Shown here: piece after piece, positions 52,627 through 62,249 of the stretch
Layout of the letters: each line of letters opens with the position of its first letter
How positions within the stretch are numbered: the stretch's first letter is position 1
NCBI RefSeq assembly: GCF_040812015.1
Contig: NZ_JBFNXJ010000008.1
Span: 124,001 to 188,000 of the forward strand
DNA length: 64,000 bases
Direction of reading: 5' to 3'
Origin: Chitinivorax sp. PXF-14
Lineage (GTDB): Bacteria > Pseudomonadota > Gammaproteobacteria > Burkholderiales > SCOH01
Notes under the pieces: generated by a model
Told to the model about the DNA's origin: nothing
Databases searched by the model: none
The model's input: only the letters and a program-made list of their open reading frames with translations
Program-made: the position numbers and the translations under genes

Positions 52627-53583
52627 TCACCAGCGGATCAGTGCCGAGCCCCAGGCAAAGCCGCCACCGATGCCTTCGAGCAGCAATAGCTGTCCGGGCT
52701 GAATACGACCATCGCGTACCGCTTCGTCGAGTGCCAGCGGAATCGATGCGGCGGAGGTATTGCCGTGCCGTGGCAACGTGACCACCACCTTGTCCATGGA
52801 TAAGCCCATGCGCTTGGCGGTCGATTCGATGATGCGCAGATTGGCCTGATGAGGAATCATCCAGTCCACTTCGTGCTTGTCGATGCCATTGGCAGCCAGT
52901 ATCGATTCGGCCGCGTCGCCCAGCGCCTTGACGGCGAACTTGAACACGGCGGGCCCATCCATTTCCAGATAGGGGTTGCCCTTGATGCCGCCATGCGAGA
53001 GGCTGCCCGGCACCGCGAGGATGTCGGAATAACGGCCATCGGCATGCAGCTCCGTCGCCAGCACGCCCGGCGTTTCGCTCGCGCGCATGACCACGGCGCC
53101 AGCACCGTCGCCAAACAGCACGCACGTGCCGCGGTCGTTCCAGTCGAGGATGCGTGAGAAAGTCTCTGCACCCACCACCAGCGCGCACTTGGCACTGCCG
53201 CTACGAATGAAGCTGTTGGCAGTGGCTAGGGCATAGATGAAACCGCTGCACACGGCCTGCACGTCGAAGGCCGGGCATCCGGGGATGCCGAGCTTGTTCT
53301 GCAGGATGCAGGCGGTACTGGGGAAGATCATGTCGGGCGTCGTGGTGGCGACGATGATCAGGTCGATCTCGCCGACATCGATGCCGGCGGCCTCGATGGC
53401 ACGGCGGCCAGCGACCAGAGCCTGGTCGCTGGTCATCTCACCTTCCGCTACGACATGACGCTCCTTGATTCCGGTCCGGTCGGTTATCCACTGGTCACTG
53501 GTGTCGACGATCTTGGACAGATCATCATTGGTCAGGATCTTTTCGGGAAGATAACTGCCGGTTCCGATCAGGCGGGCATACAT
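52627..53583 (-). CDS. fabH: 3-oxoacyl-ACP synthase III
   Basis: A 318-aa KAS III that condenses acetyl-CoA with malonyl-ACP to start fatty-acid synthesis. The triad is Cys in [12 protein letters not shown], His in [12 protein letters not shown] and Asn in [32 protein letters not shown] is a normal N-terminus, so I start at 53583; this overlaps the end of plsX by 59 nt. It is the last gene of yceD-rpmF-plsX-fabH. Confidence 0.97.
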   Translation of the reverse strand: MYARLIGTGSYLPEKILTNDDLSKIVDTSDQWITDRTGIKERHVVAEGEMTSDQALVAGRRAIEAAGIDVGEIDLIIVATTTPDMIFPSTACILQNKLGIPGCPAFDVQAVCSGFIYALATANSFIRSGSAKCALVVGAETFSRILDWNDRGTCVLFGDGAGAVVMRASETPGVLATELHADGRYSDILAVPGSLSHGGIKGNPYLEMDGPAVFKFAVKALGDAAESILAANGIDKHEVDWMIPHQANLRIIESTAKRMGLSMDKVVVTLPRHGNTSAASIPLALDEAVRDGRIQPGQLLLLEGIGGGFAWGSALIRW

Positions 53584-54616
53584 GGCTATCTGCTGTCTCA
53601 CTGGTGGATAAGGGCAGCTGTTCAGCGACGCGCTCCGCAATTCGCTGCAGCACCCTGTTTTTGACTTCCTCGACCGCCTGATCCAGTGCATAGCGGAATG
53701 CAAACGCATCCGCCCCGCCGTGGCTCTTGACCACGACGCCACGCAAGCCGAGCAGGCTGGCACCGTTATAGCGGCGCGAGTCAACCCTGTTCTTGAATGC
53801 GTTGAGTACCGGATAGGCAACCACCGCTGCGATGCGTGTCAGCAGATTGCGCTTGAACTCCGCTCGCAGAAAGGCGGCTACCATTTTGGCCAGCCCTTCG
53901 GAAGTTTTCAATGAGACATTACCCGTAAATCCATCGCAGACGACGACATCGGTTGTACCCTGATAGATATCGTTGCCCTCGACGTTTCCGTAGTAATTCA
54001 GACCACTTTTCTTAAGCAGCTCACCGGCCTGCTTCACGACATCGTTGCCCTTGATGTCTTCGGAACCGATATTGAGCAACCCGACGGTCGGATTCGGCTT
54101 GTGCAGCACGGCCGAGACGAGCATCGAGCCCATGATGGCGAACTGCAGCAACTGTTCCGGGCTGCATTCGACGTTCGCACCGAGATCGAGCATGCAGGTG
54201 GTGCCCTTCATCGTCGGCATCAGCTTGGCGATGGCCGGGCGTTCGATACCTGGAAGCGTCTTGAGGACGAAACGGGAGATCGCCATGAGCGCACCCGTAT
54301 TGCCGGCGCTGACGCAGGCATGGGCTTCGCCGCTCTTGACGAGATTGGCCGCGACACGCATCGAAGAATCTTTCTTGTTCTTCAAGGCGAGTGCAGGCGA
54401 CTCATCCATGGCCACCACTTCGCTTGCGGCGTGTATCCGCAGGCGTGGGCCTTCCTTCGCGCGATGGGCGCGAAGCTCAGCCTCCAGCGCATCGCGCAGG
54501 CCGACCAGGATAAGATTGACTTCGGGATTTTCGCTCAGGTATTTGAGCGCAGCGGGGACGGTGACATGGGGTCCATGATCACCGCCCATCGCATCGATAG
54601 CGACTGTGATATCCAT
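53525..54616 (-). CDS. plsX: Phosphate acyltransferase
   Basis: A 363-aa PlsX, which makes acyl-phosphate from acyl-ACP for phosphatidic acid synthesis. It shows [16 protein letters not shown] at the start, [26 protein letters not shown] and [17 protein letters not shown]. The C-terminal tail (about 20 residues after AEQLPLS) overlaps the fabH start and is unusually polar. It follows rpmF by 69 nt. Confidence 0.97.
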   Translation of the reverse strand: MDITVAIDAMGGDHGPHVTVPAALKYLSENPEVNLILVGLRDALEAELRAHRAKEGPRLRIHAASEVVAMDESPALALKNKKDSSMRVAANLVKSGEAHACVSAGNTGALMAISRFVLKTLPGIERPAIAKLMPTMKGTTCMLDLGANVECSPEQLLQFAIMGSMLVSAVLHKPNPTVGLLNIGSEDIKGNDVVKQAGELLKKSGLNYYGNVEGNDIYQGTTDVVVCDGFTGNVSLKTSEGLAKMVAAFLRAEFKRNLLTRIAAVVAYPVLNAFKNRVDSRRYNGASLLGLRGVVVKSHGGADAFAFRYALDQAVEEVKNRVLQRIAERVAEQLPLSTSETADSHVCPPDRNRQLSSRKDPDQ

Positions 54617-54685
54617 CTAGTTATTAGCCACGAGCGCGGCTTTGTTGTGGATCTCGAAGACAGTGCTGCGGGGCAGAGCCCGGGA

Positions 54686-54865
54686 TTATTCGCCCTTGGA
54701 CGGAACAACCTTCTTGCCACGGTAGAAGCCGTTCGGGCTAACGTGGTGACGCAGGTGAACCTCGCCAGTAACCGGCTCAACAGCCAGGCCAGGAGCGGTC
54801 AGGAAATCGTGGGCGCGGTGCATGCCACGCTTGGACGGGGATTTTTTGTTCTGTTGAACTGCCAT
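54686..54865 (-). CDS. rpmF: 50S ribosomal protein L32
   Basis: A 59-aa protein: [20 protein letters not shown], then [14 protein letters not shown] near the end, the standard L32 pattern. It is a non-cysteine (zinc-free) form, since the CxxC pairs of zinc-binding L32 are absent. It lies between yceD and plsX as in most proteobacteria. Confidence 0.98.
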   Translation of the reverse strand: MAVQQNKKSPSKRGMHRAHDFLTAPGLAVEPVTGEVHLRHHVSPNGFYRGKKVVPSKGE

Positions 54866-54896
54866 GTTGCTGACTCCTAATGATAAATGTCGAAGC

Positions 54897-55391
54897 TCAG
54901 TTCGACTGCTTCAATTGCTTCAAAACTGCAAACGGGTTCGGCTTGCCTGCCGGTTTTTCATCGGCAAGCGCCGGACCGCAGGATTCATGCTTGGGCGATA
55001 CCGGCAGGCTGAGCAGGATTTCATCCTCGATCAATGCCAATACGTCCAATCGCTTGTCCGCCACAATACCTTCAAGCTCCGGATCCTCTTCGCTGGCGAT
55101 TTCGATAGCTTGTTCGTCGGCGAACTGCGTCAGCACCGACTGGCTGTCTATCGTTTCCTTCAGCGGCTGCAGGCAGCGCTGACAAAGCAGTACGACGCTG
55201 CCACTGACATACAGCGTCAACGTCGCACGCTCGCGAATGTCTTGACCGCCGAGCAGGGAATACCGGATGGTACCGGAATCGTTCAGTAGGGACTCGTGGG
55301 TGCGGGCCAGTTCGCTGACCGGCACTTCACCACTCAGCGAGCGCTTTTCCCTGGCGAATTCCAGGCTATCGATCAAGATGGATTCGGACAT
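54897..55391 (-). CDS. yceD: DUF177 family protein YceD
   Basis: A 164-aa YceD/DUF177 protein; in plants and bacteria the family has been linked to 23S rRNA accumulation. Motifs: [21 protein letters not shown], and the cysteine pair [12 protein letters not shown] with [28 protein letters not shown]. The ATG at 55391 gives the usual N-terminus. It is the first gene of the yceD-rpmF-plsX-fabH group; its promoter places transcription start only a few bases before the ATG. Confidence 0.95.
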   Translation of the reverse strand: MSESILIDSLEFAREKRSLSGEVPVSELARTHESLLNDSGTIRYSLLGGQDIRERATLTLYVSGSVVLLCQRCLQPLKETIDSQSVLTQFADEQAIEIASEEDPELEGIVADKRLDVLALIEDEILLSLPVSPKHESCGPALADEKPAGKPNPFAVLKQLKQSN

Positions 55392-55400
55392 AAACGGTGC

Positions 55401-55429
55401 ATGATATAATCGTTCGCCTTGGTTGTCAA
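55401..55429 (-). promoter_or_regulatory. Strong sigma-70 promoter for yceD-rpmF-plsX-fabH
   Basis: On the minus strand a perfect -35 TTGACA (55429-55424) is followed by 17 nt and a -10 TATCAT (55406-55401). The yceD ATG begins 9 nt after the -10, so the transcript would be leaderless or nearly so. Confidence 0.75.
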
Positions 55430-55546
55430 AAGGCATTGCGCCACGCAGACTTAGACGACAAACCGCAACCATTTACTGAAACTTCAAACCGCGTCACCCA
55501 CACGCCCGTGCCGGTCGACCGACTTCAGCAGGATTTCTCCCCGACG

Positions 55547-56131
55547 ATGACCCGCCCCACTCTCGTACTTGGCTCCACCTCGCCTTATCGCAAGGAGCTG
55601 CTCTCCCGACTGGACATCCCTTTCGAAGTCGCCTCACCCGATACCGATGAAACCCCGCTACCCGGCGAGCTGCCGCACGAGACGGCGCTTCGCCTGGCGG
55701 AAGCGAAGGCTCGCTCGCTGGCCGCGCGCTTTCCGGATGCGCTGATCATCGGCTCCGACCAGGTCGCGACGCTCGATGGCCGGCAGATCGGCAAGCCCGG
55801 CACGCACGAACGCGCGGTCGAGCAGTTGCGCTTCATGCGCGGGCGCACGGTGGCATTCCACACCGCGATTGCCCTGTTCAACAGCCGCACCGGCAAGGTG
55901 CAACTGACGGACGAGATTACCGAGGTACGCTTCCGCCATGTCGACGATGATTTCATCGAGGCCTATCTGCGCAAGGAGCAGCCCTACAACTGTGCCGGCA
56001 GCGCCAAATCCGAGGGGCTCGGCATCGTGCTGATCGAATCGATGCGCGGCGACGACCCCAATGCGCTGATCGGCCTACCGCTGATCCGCCTGATTTCGAT
56101 GTTGAACAACGAAGGTTTCCCCCTCTTCTGA
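55547..56131 (+). CDS. Maf family nucleoside triphosphate pyrophosphatase
   Basis: A 194-aa Maf protein. [57 protein letters not shown] and [14 protein letters not shown] match the family, which hydrolyses non-canonical or modified nucleoside triphosphates (the YceF branch prefers 7-methyl-GTP). The ATG at 55547 gives the normal N-terminus; longer starts would reach into the divergent yceD promoter. It precedes the methylase gene by 2 nt. Confidence 0.93.
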   Translation: MTRPTLVLGSTSPYRKELLSRLDIPFEVASPDTDETPLPGELPHETALRLAEAKARSLAARFPDALIIGSDQVATLDGRQIGKPGTHERAVEQLRFMRGRTVAFHTAIALFNSRTGKVQLTDEITEVRFRHVDDDFIEAYLRKEQPYNCAGSAKSEGLGIVLIESMRGDDPNALIGLPLIRLISMLNNEGFPLF

Positions 56132-56133
56132 TC

Positions 56134-56859
56134 ATGGCACACGGTACGCTCTATCTGATTCCCGCCCCGCTTGGCGAGGGCGAACTGGCCCACATCCTGC
56201 CCGAGGCCGTACGCCAGCAGGCAGCCGGCTTGCGCCATTTCGTGGTCGAACAGGCCAAGACCGCACGCGCCTACCTGAAGCAGCTTGGCGTCACGGTCGC
56301 GATCCAGGAGCTGGCCATCGCCGAACTCAACGAGCACACCAAGCCCGGTGAGATCGACGCGCTGCTCGCGCCCCTGCTCGCCGGCCACGATGTCGGCCTG
56401 CTGTCGGAAGCCGGCTGCCCGGCCATCGCCGACCCGGGTGCGCTGCTCGTCAGGCTCGCTCACGAACGCGGGGTCCGTGTCATGCCGCTGGTCGGCCCCT
56501 CCTCGATCCTGCTGGCGCTGATGGCATCCGGCGCGAATGGGCAGCGTTTCAGCTTTCACGGCTACCTGCCGGTCGATGCGGCCGACCGGGTGCGCAAGCT
56601 GCGCGAACTGGAACGCCGCTCAAGCGAGTTCGACGAAGCCGTGGCCTTCATCGAGACCCCCTATCGCAACAACCAGATGCTGGGCACCCTGCTCGACACG
56701 CTGAAACCCGCGACCCTGCTGTGTGCGGCGTCGGAGCTGACGACGGCGAACGAGATCATCGTGTCGCGGCGGGTGGGTGAATGGCCCAAGGCGCGACCGG
56801 ATCTGCACAAGCATCCGACGGTGTTCGTGCTGTACGCAGGCCAGGATAGACGGCGCTAG
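56134..56859 (+). CDS. RsmI-like SAM-dependent (tetrapyrrole methylase family) methyltransferase
   Basis: A 241-aa protein of the SAM methyltransferase class III fold: LYLIPAPLGEGELAHILPE at the start, FVVEQAKTARAYLKQLG, GLLSEAGCPAIADPGALLV, PLVGPSSILLALMASG and AFIETPYRNNQM. It resembles RsmI (16S rRNA C1402 2'-O-methylation) but has a different N-terminus, as does a betaproteobacterial paralogue group; the target is unknown. It is translationally close to maf and ends before a bidirectional terminator. Confidence 0.88.
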   Translation: MAHGTLYLIPAPLGEGELAHILPEAVRQQAAGLRHFVVEQAKTARAYLKQLGVTVAIQELAIAELNEHTKPGEIDALLAPLLAGHDVGLLSEAGCPAIADPGALLVRLAHERGVRVMPLVGPSSILLALMASGANGQRFSFHGYLPVDAADRVRKLRELERRSSEFDEAVAFIETPYRNNQMLGTLLDTLKPATLLCAASELTTANEIIVSRRVGEWPKARPDLHKHPTVFVLYAGQDRRR

Positions 56860-56870
56860 CGGGAAAAACC

Positions 56871-56897
56871 AAGGCGATCCCGCGGGATCGCCTTTTT
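56871..56897. terminator. Bidirectional terminator between the methylase and uup
   Basis: AAGGCGATCC (56871-56880) pairs with GGATCGCCTT (56885-56894) around CGCG, followed by TTTC on the plus strand and preceded by AAAAACC, so it works on both strands. Confidence 0.85.
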
Positions 56898-56925
56898 CAC
56901 GTCGGCAATGGCGGCGCAAACCGCG

Positions 56926-58848
56926 TTAGCCTGCCTCGCCACGCTGCTTGGCTTCAAGCAGTTCCCAGCGGCCCAGCTTGTCGAGCAGCAGCATCTCGAT
57001 TTCCTCGATGCGCGCCTGCCAGGCCTTGAGCTGGGTCGGGTCACCCTTGTAGGCGTCCGGCGACAGCAGTTGCTCGTTCAGTTCGGCCTGCTCCTGTTCC
57101 AGCGCCGAGATTTCATCGGGCAGCGCAGCGAGCTCGCGGGTCTCGTTGAAGGACAGCTTGACCTGGCGGTTCTTGGCCTGCGGTGCGCTCACCGCGGGCT
57201 TGGCTTGTGCTTCCGGCACGGCTTTCGCGGCTGCTGGCGCAAGCTCGGCCATGCGCACACGCGCCGCCTGGTAGCCTTCATACCCGCCGGGATACTCGCG
57301 CAACAGGCCATTGCCCTCGAAGGCGATCACCTGCGTCACGACATTGTCGAGGAAGGCACGATCGTGGCTGACCAGGAAGACCGTGCCCTGGTAGTCGGCC
57401 AGCAGTGTTTCGAGCAGTTCCAGCGTGTCGATGTCGAGGTCGTTGGTCGGCTCATCGAGCACCAGCACGTTGGCGGGCTTGGTAAACAGGCGCGCCAGCA
57501 GCAGGCGGTTGCGTTCACCGCCCGACAGCGACTTGACCGGCGAACGGGCGCGCTCGGGCGGGAACAGGAAATCGCCGAGATAGCTGATCACGTGCTTGCG
57601 CTCGCCGCCGATGTCGATGAAATCGCTGCCCTGGCTGATGATGTCGATGATCGGCTTTTCTTCGTCGAGCTGTTCGCGGAACTGGTCGAAGTAAGCCACC
57701 TGCAGGTTCGTGCCCTGGCGCACGCTGCCGGAATCCGGCTGCAGCTGCCCCAGGATGAGCTTGAGCAGCGTGGTCTTGCCGATGCCGTTGGGGCCGAGCA
57801 GGCCGATGCGGTCGCCACGCAGGATGCGCGTGGTGAAGTCGCGGATCAGTACGCGGCCATCGTAGGCCTTGTTCACGTGCTCGAGCTCGGCCACCAGCTT
57901 GCCCGAGCGCTCGCCGGCATCGACCGTGAACTTGACCTGCCCCATGCGTTCGCGCCGCGCCGTGCGCTCACGCCGTAGCTGCTCCAGCCGCCGCACGCGG
58001 CCTTCGTTACGCGTGCGGCGCGCCTCGACGCCCTTGCGGATCCACACTTCTTCCTGCGCCCAGAACTTGTCGAACTTGCGGTTGTGGATTGCCTCGACCT
58101 CGAGCATGTCGGCTTTGCGTTGCTGATAGATCGCGAAATTGCCGGGAAAGCTGCGCAGCAGGCCACGGTCGAGCTCGACGATGCGCGTCGCGACATTGTC
58201 GAGAAAGCGCCGGTCGTGGGTGATCACCAGCACGCCGCCGGTAAAGCCCCGGAGCACCGTTTCGAGCCATTCGATGGCTTCGACATCAAGATGGTTGGTC
58301 GGCTCGTCGAGCAGCAGCACATCGGGCTCGACCACCAGCGCGCGGGCCAGCGCCACACGTTTCTTCCAGCCACCGGAAAGCGAGGCAACTGGGGTATCGG
58401 CCGGCAGGCCGAGCTGGGTCAGGGTCGATTCCACCAGGCTGTTGAAGCGCCAGCCGTCGCGCGCCTCCAGCTCGTTCTGCAGATGCTGCATGCGCGCGAG
58501 CACCGCATCGGTATCGGCGTTGGGGTTGGCCAGTTCGACCGTCACATGGTGGTAGTCGCCCAGCAGGCCGGCAAGCTCGGCCAGACCCGCCGCCACGGCG
58601 TCGAACACGCTCTGGCCCGGCGCGAACTCCGGCTCCTGCGGCACATAGGCCACCTTGCCATGCACGCGCACGATGCCATCGTCGAGCCTGGCCAGGCCGG
58701 CCAGCGCTTTGAGCAGGGAGGACTTGCCCGTGCCATTGCGGCCGATCAGGCCGACACGCTCCCCGGCATCGAGCTGGAACTCAGCCTGGTCAAGCAGCGG
58801 GACATGACCAAAGGCCAGGCAGGCATTGTCGGCGGTAATCAGGGGCAC
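56926..58848 (-). CDS. uup: ABC-F ATPase Uup
   Basis: A 640-aa cytoplasmic ABC-F protein with two ATP-binding domains: Walker A GRNGTGKSSLLKALAG and GPNGIGKTTLLKLILG, signatures SLSGGWKKRVALARAL and SLSGGERNRLLLARLF, Walker B LLLDEPTNHLDVE and LVLDEPTNDLDID. A charged linker (about 240-320) and a C-terminal coiled coil (about 560-640) match Uup, which acts on the ribosome or branched DNA intermediates. I start at the GTG at 58848 (PLITADNACLAFGHVPLLD) as in other Uup; an ATG at 58932 would add 28 unlikely residues. Confidence 0.93.
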   Translation of the reverse strand: MPLITADNACLAFGHVPLLDQAEFQLDAGERVGLIGRNGTGKSSLLKALAGLARLDDGIVRVHGKVAYVPQEPEFAPGQSVFDAVAAGLAELAGLLGDYHHVTVELANPNADTDAVLARMQHLQNELEARDGWRFNSLVESTLTQLGLPADTPVASLSGGWKKRVALARALVVEPDVLLLDEPTNHLDVEAIEWLETVLRGFTGGVLVITHDRRFLDNVATRIVELDRGLLRSFPGNFAIYQQRKADMLEVEAIHNRKFDKFWAQEEVWIRKGVEARRTRNEGRVRRLEQLRRERTARRERMGQVKFTVDAGERSGKLVAELEHVNKAYDGRVLIRDFTTRILRGDRIGLLGPNGIGKTTLLKLILGQLQPDSGSVRQGTNLQVAYFDQFREQLDEEKPIIDIISQGSDFIDIGGERKHVISYLGDFLFPPERARSPVKSLSGGERNRLLLARLFTKPANVLVLDEPTNDLDIDTLELLETLLADYQGTVFLVSHDRAFLDNVVTQVIAFEGNGLLREYPGGYEGYQAARVRMAELAPAAAKAVPEAQAKPAVSAPQAKNRQVKLSFNETRELAALPDEISALEQEQAELNEQLLSPDAYKGDPTQLKAWQARIEEIEMLLLDKLGRWELLEAKQRGEAG

Positions 58849-58995
58849 GGCGCTACTCAATCGATCGGAAAGGCGCACAGTATACCAGCGGGCAGCATGG
58901 CCGCAGCGCGCGGACATGGTGAAGCGCGGCAAACTGGTCTAGCTTGATGACAGGAAGACGCATTTGCAGCATGTACCTTCAGTCAGGAGGTCAGC

Positions 58996-60156
58996 ATGAG
59001 CAACAGCACCTGGATCGTCTGCATAGACGGCACCTGGAACCAGCCCGGGCAAACCGACCGCGACCCGGTGTCCAATGAAGAAGTCGTCGAGCCCTCCAAC
59101 ATCGTCAAGACCTGGCAGTATTTCACCCAACGGGCGTTGCCGGCCCGTGCCGCGCGCGCGTTCGACGACAACGCCTATGGCTACATTGCGCCACTCGACG
59201 CGTCGTTCGGCGATGGCGCGGCGATCTACCTCAACGGCGTGGGCGGCGAGAAAAGCGCCTGGCTGCACCGGCTGTTCGAGGGCGCAACCGGCACGGGCAC
59301 GTCCGAACGCATCCGCGATGCCTACCGTTTCCTCGCGGTGCGCTGGGAGCCCGGCGACCGCATCTACGGCTTTGGCTTCAGCCGCGGCGCCTTCGCCATC
59401 CGCAGCCTGGTGGGCTTCGTCGATCTGCTCGGCTTGCCGATCGGGCCGCGGCTGCTGAAGGAAGAGACGCTGCTCGGCCTGTACCAGATCTACCGGGATC
59501 AGAAGCCGCTCGACACCTCGTTGATCAGCAACTGGGCGTTCAATGTACGCTTCGACTTCCTGGGGCTATGGGATACCGTGGGCTCGCTGGCGATGCAGGA
59601 TTCGGTCAACCGCTATCACCGCATCAACCCGCCGAACGTCCATCATGTGGCCCACGCACTGGCGCTCGACGAGCAGCGCAAGCCGTTCGATGCAAGCTAC
59701 TGGATTGCCAGCCACGGGCAGGAGGTTGACGAAACCTGGTTCCGAGGGGTTCACACCAATATCGGCGGCGGCTATGCCGGCGATGACCTGTCCAACATCA
59801 CCCTGGTGTGGATGCTCAACCAGGCCAGGCGTGGCGGGCTACCGGGCATCGTGCCGGAGAAAATACCGGGTTATACCAATCGAGATGTCGGCGAAGCCAT
59901 CCGCCATTCCTACGAAGATGCCATGCGCAAGCTCGGCCTCGTCGGCCAGGTCTGCGAGAAGCTCGATATCGAGCGCATCCGCCGGCGCGTGGCGGATGGC
60001 CAGCGCATCCATTCGAGCGTCTTTTCGGCGCTGGAACTGGGCCAGCAGCCCGGCTACACCAGCTACGAGCCGGCGGCGATACTACCCAACGACCGGCCAA
60101 TCACGCTGGACTCGGCCCCGCCGGCCAAGTGGGGCACGCCTGGCGACCAACCCTGA
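58996..60156 (+). CDS. DUF2235 (T6SS phospholipase-like, Tle1-type) alpha/beta hydrolase
   Basis: A 386-aa protein with the DUF2235 pattern: VCIDGTWNQPGQTD at the N-terminus, NGVGGEKSAW, the nucleophile elbow GFGFSRGAFAIRS (S129) and VRFDFLGLWDTVGSLA, and VHTNIGGGYAGDDLSN with a likely catalytic Asp/His region. The family includes Tle1 type VI secretion lipases, but many members are not effectors; no T6SS gene or immunity gene is seen here. AGGAGGTCAG precedes the ATG. It stands alone, 21 nt before the convergent hemolysin III gene. Confidence 0.88.
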   Translation: MSNSTWIVCIDGTWNQPGQTDRDPVSNEEVVEPSNIVKTWQYFTQRALPARAARAFDDNAYGYIAPLDASFGDGAAIYLNGVGGEKSAWLHRLFEGATGTGTSERIRDAYRFLAVRWEPGDRIYGFGFSRGAFAIRSLVGFVDLLGLPIGPRLLKEETLLGLYQIYRDQKPLDTSLISNWAFNVRFDFLGLWDTVGSLAMQDSVNRYHRINPPNVHHVAHALALDEQRKPFDASYWIASHGQEVDETWFRGVHTNIGGGYAGDDLSNITLVWMLNQARRGGLPGIVPEKIPGYTNRDVGEAIRHSYEDAMRKLGLVGQVCEKLDIERIRRRVADGQRIHSSVFSALELGQQPGYTSYEPAAILPNDRPITLDSAPPAKWGTPGDQP

Positions 60157-60177
60157 AGCGGCGCGGGTATGCCGCAC

Positions 60178-60795
60178 TTAGGCGACGTAGAGCAACACGC
60201 TCAGATACTGGCAGATGCTGCCGACCAGCACGAACAGGTGCCAGATGCCGTGGGCGTGGCGCATGCGCTCGTCGATCACGTAGAAGATGATGCCGACGGT
60301 GTAGGCCAAGCCGCCCGCCGCCACCAGCACCAGGCCGCCGGTGGGCAACGCCGCGATCAGCGGCTTCATGGCGAACACGATCATCCAGCCCATCACGAAG
60401 TAGATGATCAGCGACAGCACGCGCGTGCGCTTGCCCAGCCACAGCTCCTGCACGATGCCGATCAGCGCCAGGCCCCAGTTCGCGCCAAACAGCGCCCAGC
60501 CCCATGGCCCGCGCAGCGTGACCAGCGTGAACGGGGTATACGTCCCGGCGATCAGCAAGTAGATCGCGGTATGGTCGAGCCGCTGGAATACCGCCTTCGC
60601 CCGGCCCTGCAGGCTGTGGTACAGCGTGGAAAAGCAGTAGAGCAGGACCAGCATGGAGCCGTAGATGCTGAAGCTGACGAGCTTCCAGATATCCCCTTGC
60701 TGCGCTGCGATCGTCAGCAGGATGGCCATGCCGGCGACGCTGAACGCGGCGCCGACCAGATGGGTGATGCTGTTGAGTCTTTCTCCGTGATACAT
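60178..60795 (-). CDS. Hemolysin III family (TrhA/PAQR) membrane protein
   Basis: A 205-aa protein with seven transmembrane helices: GERLNSITHLVGAAFSVAG, YCFSTLYHSLQGRAKAVFQRLDHTAIYLLIAG and HAHGIWHLFVLVGSICQY. The PAQR metal-ligand residues (His in ST.YHS, Asp/His in LDHTAI, and the His pair in the last helix) are kept. Bacterial members are linked to membrane-lipid homeostasis; true haemolysis is doubtful. It is monocistronic. Confidence 0.92.
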   Translation of the reverse strand: MYHGERLNSITHLVGAAFSVAGMAILLTIAAQQGDIWKLVSFSIYGSMLVLLYCFSTLYHSLQGRAKAVFQRLDHTAIYLLIAGTYTPFTLVTLRGPWGWALFGANWGLALIGIVQELWLGKRTRVLSLIIYFVMGWMIVFAMKPLIAALPTGGLVLVAAGGLAYTVGIIFYVIDERMRHAHGIWHLFVLVGSICQYLSVLLYVA

Positions 60796-60899
60796 GAGCG
60801 GTACTCTCTATCTGTGTGAAAGGCCGGCGCACCTCAACGGTGGGCCAGCCCCGAGCTTAGCGACAGTTTGCTGAATACCGGCTGAAGCCGTCTTCGCCC

Positions 60900-62075
60900 C
60901 TAGGCGAGGGCCGGCTTGTTGCCGGTCAGCAGGTACTCGATCAATTCGCGCACGGGCCTGATCGCCGCGCCAAACGGCGTGGGCCCTGCACCCCGGAAGA
61001 ACAAGCCCTTGCCGACTTCGCCGCGCATCGCTGCCGCAAGCTGGGTGTCGATGCAGAACTGTCCGAATTTTTGCAGCCCATCCCGCAATCCGCAAGCCGT
61101 CAGGCAGTGCAAGCCCTGAGTGCAACGCGACTCGTCGCATTTTGCCTTGGATTGCAGATGCTGTTCGCGCCGCAGGTAATTCTTCAACCAGGGCGTCAGC
61201 ACGCCACGTGCCGGCAGGCCGGCGACGCTCATGAACTCGACGATGTCCTCGCGCTTGGCCTCCGCCAGCACCTTCTTGAAATTCGGGTGGGCATCGCTCT
61301 CCTCGGTGATCGCGAATGCCGTGCCGAGCTGAACGCCCGACGCCCCCTGTCCCAGCAGCTCACGCACTTGGTCATGGCGATGAATGCCGCCGGCGCAGAT
61401 CAGCGGGATGCGCTCGCGCTCGATGCCGAGCTCGCTGAACAGCTTGGCCACACCTTCGAGCACCACGTCAAAGTCGAAGCGGCGATCGTTGATGTCCTCC
61501 CGCTTCGGGGCACCGAGATGACCGCCGGCATGGCGCGGGTGCTCGATCACGATGGCATCGGGCAGCACATGCTTGCGCATCCATTTCTTCAATACCAGCG
61601 AGATGCCGCGCACGTCCGACAGGATGGGGATGCGTGCGACATCCGGGTGATCGGCAGTGAGTTCCGGCAGATCGAGCGGCAGGCCGGCCCCCATCACCAC
61701 CGCATGTGCCCCGCTCTCGCAGGACTGGCGCACCAGCTCTGCATGGCTATCGACGGCCTTCATCACGTTGACCGCCACCAGGCCGTGCCCGTTAGATTCC
61801 GACAGCGCCATCTTGATCTCGCGATCGAGCGCTTCCATATTGAGCTTGTTGAGCGATTCCGGGTCGCGGCAGCCCTTGCTGCGCGCCATCAGGTCGGCGT
61901 GGTGCTGTCGCAGGTCGACACTCGCCACCGTGCCGACGGCATCGCAACGCGCCACGGCGCTGGCCAGGCGGTGCGCCGACACGCCAACGCCCATACCGCC
62001 CTGGACGATGGGCACGAGACGCCGGCCCTTGATGATCAGTTCCGGCAGGCCGAGTTTGGGTAGCCAGTCGCGCAT
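60900..62075 (-). CDS. Nitronate monooxygenase-like FMN-dependent oxidoreductase
   Basis: A 391-aa TIM-barrel flavoprotein of the 2-nitropropane dioxygenase/NMO group: LVPIVQGGMGVGVSAHRLASAVA, AVNVMKAVDSHAELVRQS, VIEHPRHAGGHLGAPKRED (catalytic His) and PLICAGGIHRHDQV. A C-terminal addition with four cysteines in CDESRCTQGLHCLTACG (about 315-331) marks a subgroup and might bind a metal or cluster. The substrate is unknown; such enzymes oxidise nitronates or act as NADH:quinone reductases. The ATG at 62075 follows AGGTGGAG; a GTG five codons earlier overlaps this site. Confidence 0.85.
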   Translation of the reverse strand: MRDWLPKLGLPELIIKGRRLVPIVQGGMGVGVSAHRLASAVARCDAVGTVASVDLRQHHADLMARSKGCRDPESLNKLNMEALDREIKMALSESNGHGLVAVNVMKAVDSHAELVRQSCESGAHAVVMGAGLPLDLPELTADHPDVARIPILSDVRGISLVLKKWMRKHVLPDAIVIEHPRHAGGHLGAPKREDINDRRFDFDVVLEGVAKLFSELGIERERIPLICAGGIHRHDQVRELLGQGASGVQLGTAFAITEESDAHPNFKKVLAEAKREDIVEFMSVAGLPARGVLTPWLKNYLRREQHLQSKAKCDESRCTQGLHCLTACGLRDGLQKFGQFCIDTQLAAAMRGEVGKGLFFRGAGPTPFGAAIRPVRELIEYLLTGNKPALA

Positions 62076-62249
62076 GGGATGTATCTCCACCTAGATGTTA
62101 TCGCCGGACACTCTAGCGGCCCCCATGCGAAGAGAAATTGATCAAGGTCAAAGCGCAGGACATCCTCTACAAAAACAAGGGTTTTCACTAGCCCGCAATC
62201 GTGTTGCCCAATCCCCGTTTCGGCAAGCTGGGCCTGCCATCGCGGCCTA

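Noticed and set aside
52217-52702. Two open frames of 95-161 codons beside fabH
   Set aside because: No family resemblance, they overlap each other and partly fabH, and their composition fits GC-driven open frames.
58996-60156. Type VI secretion effector for the DUF2235 gene
   Set aside because: No VgrG, PAAR, adaptor or immunity gene is adjacent, so only the fold-level name is kept.
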